This document shows positions 6,895 through 8,971 of a DNA stretch of 8,971 nucleotides, one piece after another. A program made the position numbers and the translations under genes. The first letter of the stretch is position 1, and each line of letters starts with the position of its first letter. The stretch is from contig DIUI01000049.1 in the NCBI GenBank assembly GCA_002428215.1, forward strand, positions 1-8,971. Direction: 5' to 3'. This DNA is from Prolixibacteraceae bacterium UBA6162. GTDB lineage: Bacteria > Bacteroidota > Bacteroidia > Bacteroidales > Prolixibacteraceae. The notes beneath the pieces are model-generated. The model had not been told where the DNA came from and made no database searches. It saw only the letters and a list, made by a program, of their open reading frames with translations.

Positions 6895-7584
6895 ATGGCT
6901 AAGAAGAATAGTATTCAGAAAGATAATCTGCAGGAAATTGAAAGTGCTCTAACCAAATCCGAACAGTTTATAGAGGACAACCAAAACAAAATCCTATATT
7001 TTCTCGGCACAGTGGCTGTCGTTGTACTGGTTTACCTGGGAACTGCAAGATTTGTAATCGAGCCCCGCTCGAAAGAAGCCGGTTCTCAAATGTTCATGGC
7101 CGAAAACTATTTTGAGCGCGATTCATTCTCCCTTGCCCTGAACGGCGATGGAAACTACCTGGGCTTTCTCGATATTATTGAGGATTATGGCATGACCAAG
7201 GCTGCCAAGCTTGCAAGGTTCTATGCCGGCGTTTCACACCTCCGTCTGGGTGAATACGAAGAAGCCATTTCTATGCTTCAGAAATTTAAGACCAAAGATC
7301 TTCTGCTTGGGCCAGTGAAAGAGGGCAGCATTGGTGATGCTTACCTTGAACTTGGCAACGACAGCCGAGCCCTGCAGCAGTACCGTAAAGCTGCCGATCT
7401 TAACGACAACGAGTTTACAACCCCCATCTATCTAATGAAGGCAGCCGGTGTGCTCGAAATGCAGGGAAAATTTAGCGACGCTCTTGCAGTTTACAACCGG
7501 ATTAAGGAAAGCTTCCCCAATACCACCGAGGGTCAGAACATCGAGAAGCACATTGCACGTGCCCAGATTCTTGCTCAAAACTAA
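6895..7584 (+). CDS. Membrane-anchored tetratricopeptide repeat protein (YfgM-like architecture)
   Basis: The 229-residue protein has a polar N-terminal segment (1-32), one transmembrane helix (about 33-50, rich in Val and Leu), and a soluble C-terminal domain of about 175 residues. Three TPR-like helix pairs are visible: about 104-132 (FYAGVSHLRLGEYEEAISML), 142-170 (GDAYLELGNDSRALQQYRKA) and 180-208 (AAGVLEMQGKFSDALAVYNR). TPRs bind other proteins. The layout resembles E. coli YfgM, which works with the SecYEG translocon and periplasmic chaperones, but sequence kinship is not shown here. I prefer the ATG at 6895 over an in-frame TTG at 6850 because MAKKN is the natural hydrophilic start and a promoter-like box lies between the two. 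A strong terminator follows, so it is probably monocistronic. Function unknown. Confidence 0.88.
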   Translation: MAKKNSIQKDNLQEIESALTKSEQFIEDNQNKILYFLGTVAVVVLVYLGTARFVIEPRSKEAGSQMFMAENYFERDSFSLALNGDGNYLGFLDIIEDYGMTKAAKLARFYAGVSHLRLGEYEEAISMLQKFKTKDLLLGPVKEGSIGDAYLELGNDSRALQQYRKAADLNDNEFTTPIYLMKAAGVLEMQGKFSDALAVYNRIKESFPNTTEGQNIEKHIARAQILAQN

Positions 7585-7603
7585 TATCCGTTAAAAATAT
7601 ACC

Positions 7604-7634
7604 TCCTCCCCTCTCAACCCGGGGAGGATTTTTT
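7604..7634 (+). terminator. Rho-independent terminator between the TPR gene and ribH
   Basis: TCCTCCCC (7604-7611) pairs perfectly with GGGGAGGA (7621-7628) around a 9-nt loop and is followed by six T (7629-7634). This is a textbook intrinsic terminator on the plus strand, 19 bp after the TPR stop. Its T-run ends only 8 bp before the ribH ATG, so it could also act as an attenuator of ribH. Confidence 0.82.
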
Positions 7635-7642
7635 ATTTCTGT

Positions 7643-8131
7643 ATGGCTACCCAAAATCTATCCAATTACGATCCTACAGCCGTTCCTGATGCCAATGGAA
7701 TGCGTTTCGGCATAGTGGTATCGGAATGGAACAGCGAAATTACCAACAGTCTGGCAACCGGAGCTGTCAACACACTTATCCGCCATGGTGCAGCAGAGTC
7801 CGATATAGCCTTGCGTTATGTGCCAGGAAGCTTTGAATTGCCACTGGCAGGAAAATGGCTTGCCGAAACTAAGGAATTTGATGCCATCATCCTTCTGGGC
7901 TGCGTAATACAGGGAGAGACCCGCCATTTCGATTTCATTTGTCAGGGAGTTACTCAGGGGACAGTCGATCTGAACCTTACCCTTAATCTTCCTTTTGTAT
8001 TTGGAGTGCTGACAACTGAAAACCAGCAACAGGCCATCGACCGTTCGGGTGGCCAGCATGGCAACAAAGGCGATGAAGCTGCTATTACGGCTATTAAAAT
8101 GGTAGCGCTCCGAAACGGTATTGCTGAATAA
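7643..8131 (+). CDS. ribH: 6,7-dimethyl-8-ribityllumazine synthase (riboflavin synthase beta chain)
   Basis: It condenses 5-amino-6-ribitylaminouracil with 3,4-dihydroxy-2-butanone 4-phosphate to lumazine, the penultimate step of riboflavin synthesis; the family forms pentamers or 60-mer shells. The protein has 162 residues. Substrate-site motifs are in order: VVSEWN with Trp29 in the aromatic stacking position, PGSFELP (61-67), GCVIQGETRHFDF (86-98) with the catalytic His95, FGVLTTEN (120-127), Arg134, and GNKGDEAA with Lys142. Gln90 takes the place of the Arg seen in E. coli. The ATG at 7643 gives an N-terminal extension of about 19 residues before the first strand, a little longer than in E. 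coli but normal for Bacteroidota. No other rib gene is in the window, and no room exists for an FMN riboswitch between the terminator and the ATG. Confidence 0.97.
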   Translation: MATQNLSNYDPTAVPDANGMRFGIVVSEWNSEITNSLATGAVNTLIRHGAAESDIALRYVPGSFELPLAGKWLAETKEFDAIILLGCVIQGETRHFDFICQGVTQGTVDLNLTLNLPFVFGVLTTENQQQAIDRSGGQHGNKGDEAAITAIKMVALRNGIAE

Positions 8132-8148
8132 TATTTCGCTCAGCATAA

Positions 8149-8164
8149 CCCATCGACCCATCGA
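8149..8164. repeat. Short tandem repeat after ribH
   Basis: CCCATCGA occurs twice in direct succession (8149-8156 and 8157-8164), followed by a partial third copy, CCC. It lies in the non-coding gap behind ribH. No role is apparent. Confidence 0.6.
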
Positions 8165-8203
8165 CCCTCTTCTGTAACAGTTACTGGTTTTATTCGGTTA
8201 GAC

Positions 8204-8231
8204 AAAAAAAGCCATCCCCAAAGGAATGGCT
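8204..8231 (-). terminator. Intrinsic terminator for the Spy-like gene, possibly two-sided
   Basis: AGCCAT (8210-8215) pairs with ATGGCT (8226-8231), extended by two C-G pairs beyond one mismatch, with a 4-nt loop. On the minus strand the stem runs straight into seven T (8204-8210 read in reverse), a good terminator 28 bp after the Spy-like gene's stop. In the plus direction the hairpin is followed by CATTTT, so it may also weakly stop ribH transcripts. Confidence 0.75.
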
Positions 8232-8258
8232 CATTTTGTAGCTGTTTGTCGTTCATTA

Positions 8259-8654
8259 TTAACGATTACCCGGACCTCTCATTCGTTGCGAAGCCTCCTT
8301 GCGGTAATTCTCGTATGATTTGTATTGGTCGGCCGACAGTAATTTTTTCATCTCTTTATCCTTCTCTTCCTGCTGCAGCTGCATTTGTGAGCGCATCTTT
8401 TCGCGATCGCGATCACTCATGTTCATCATGTTGCTGCCGCCGCGCAGTTCCTGAGATTTTTTGGCATATTTCAGATTGAGGTCGTGCACCTTTTTCTCGA
8501 CATCCTTTGTCATTTTAACATGCTCGCGCATTTGCTCGGTCTGCATCTTTGCCATATCATCGGCCGAAAATGAGCGACCCTGTCCACCTTGCTGAGCAAC
8601 GGCCAAACCAGCCGTCATGAATAAAAGCAAGCATAAAAATCCGATCTGTTTCAT
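8259..8654 (-). CDS. Small secreted Spy/CpxP-like (LTxxQ-type) periplasmic protein
   Basis: A 131-residue protein with a Sec signal peptide (MKQIGFLCLLLFMTAGLAVA, cleavage after about residue 20 before QQGG). The mature part is almost all charged helix, rich in Met, Lys, Glu and Gln: about 30-70, a Gly-Ser-Asn-Met turn (72-79), then 80-122 and a Pro-Gly-Asn tail. Two motifs look like degenerate LTxxQ repeats: MTKDVEKKVHDLN (48-60) and LSADQYKSYEN (106-116). Spy and CpxP are cradle-shaped ATP-independent periplasmic chaperones or stress sensors. Many Bacteroidota encode small proteins of this pattern, often labelled DUF4890; membership is judged by eye only. It lies 66 bp after yidC on the same strand and has its own strong terminator. 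No good promoter motif is visible, so read-through from yidC is possible. Confidence 0.8.
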   Translation of the reverse strand: MKQIGFLCLLLFMTAGLAVAQQGGQGRSFSADDMAKMQTEQMREHVKMTKDVEKKVHDLNLKYAKKSQELRGGSNMMNMSDRDREKMRSQMQLQQEEKDKEMKKLLSADQYKSYENYRKEASQRMRGPGNR

Positions 8655-8700
8655 TGTACAAACGTTTTAATGGGTTTCGATCTGTTGGACTTTACGCCGG

Positions 8701-8718
8701 GTAATTGGTTTAAATTAC
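8701..8718. repeat. Short inverted repeat between yidC and the Spy-like gene
   Basis: GTAATT (8701-8706) and AATTAC (8713-8718) are reverse complements around a 6-nt loop, immediately after the yidC stop. No T-run follows in the minus direction, so it is a weak candidate for a transcript end or RNA-stability element. Confidence 0.4.
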
Positions 8719-8720
8719 GG

Positions 8721-8971
8721 TTACTTCTTTTTGGGTGCCCTTTTGGTCTGCTCTTTGGCCAGATGCTCCAGTCGCTGCTGAAACTTTGATTTGGTTACGG
8801 TTTTCTTCTTGTTGGCATTGAGCTGAGCCCTGATCTTCTCTTCGTCGACCATTCCGCGCACAATGTAGGTTTGACCAATGGTTATAACGTTGGCAAGGAA
8901 ATAGTAATAACTCAGACCCGAAGAATAGCTGTTCAAAATAAACATGAACATAACCGGCATCATATACATCA
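8721..8971 (-). CDS. yidC: Membrane protein insertase YidC, C-terminal end (5' part outside window)
   Basis: Only the last 83 or so codons are present; the frame continues beyond 8971 and the Met codon at 8969 is internal. YidC inserts proteins into the inner membrane, alone or with SecYEG. The visible part covers the end of the conserved YidC/Oxa1 core: MMPVMFMFILNSYSSGLSYYY, with the phylum-typical NSYSSGLSYYYF, then the last transmembrane helix (FLANVITIGQTYIVRG). A strongly basic cytoplasmic tail follows, with KKK clusters, a KSKFQQRLE motif and terminal APKKK. Such basic tails help ribosome binding in YidC homologues; that role is inferred here. Downstream on the same strand lies the Spy-like gene. 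Confidence 0.93.
   Translation of the reverse strand, partial: MYMMPVMFMFILNSYSSGLSYYYFLANVITIGQTYIVRGMVDEEKIRAQLNANKKKTVTKSKFQQRLEHLAKEQTKRAPKKK

Noticed and set aside
7658..8161. 167-codon open frame on the minus strand opposite ribH
   Set aside because: It is fully antisense to a gene with intact catalytic motifs, has no recognisable domain, and its composition (many Cys, His and Ser from reversed codons) is that of a shadow frame.
8174..8184. GTAACAGTTAC palindrome after ribH
   Set aside because: An 11-bp palindrome with no neighbouring promoter or gene start to act on; it could easily be chance.

Overview
The window looks like chromosomal DNA of a member of the Bacteroidota, probably Bacteroidales or Marinilabiliales. 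The signs are starts preceded by A/T-rich DNA without Shine-Dalgarno motifs, several copies of the Bacteroidota -7 promoter element TAnnTTTG, two FKBP-type lipoproteins, a TonB-dependent receptor, and a YidC C-terminus with the phylum-typical NSYSSGLSYYYF stretch. Nothing points to a phage, plasmid, transposon, CRISPR array or recently acquired island. No tRNA or rRNA was recognised. The longest gene-free stretch is the 174 bp between recF and the TPR gene.

Left part (1-4793): the 3' end of a TonB-dependent outer-membrane receptor gene (+) runs tail to tail, 3 bp apart, into fabD (-), the malonyl-CoA:ACP transacylase of fatty-acid synthesis. Upstream of fabD on the same strand lies a three-gene run, read right to left: a DHH/DHHA1 phosphoesterase of the NrnA type that must start at TTG, then two FKBP-fold lipoproteins. 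The first lipoprotein has a complete prolyl isomerase site and the second a degenerate one. The order ndk / DHH / FKBP lipoprotein recalls the gldI neighbourhood of gliding flavobacteria.

Middle (4794-6894): a 97 bp divergent promoter region separates the DHH gene from ndk (nucleoside diphosphate kinase, +). ndk converges on a two-gene minus-strand operon, recF followed by a DUF721/DciA-like gene, joined by an ATGA stop-start overlap. RecF is the recombination and replication-repair ATPase. A second divergent region (6721-6894) carries promoter-like motifs for both directions and an 11-bp-stem hairpin.

Right part (6895-8971): a membrane-anchored TPR protein (+) is followed by ribH (lumazine synthase, riboflavin synthesis). 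A strong intrinsic terminator sits between them and ends only 8 bp before the ribH start codon. Then come a two-sided terminator, a small secreted Spy/CpxP-like protein (-), and the C-terminal end of yidC (-), which runs off the window.

Overall this is a conserved housekeeping region covering lipid, nucleotide and flavin metabolism, DNA repair and envelope biogenesis. I see no clearly new system. The points most worth a second look are the terminator abutting ribH, the canonical/degenerate FKBP pair beside the DHH gene, and the recF-DUF721 operon without visible dnaA, dnaN or gyrB.
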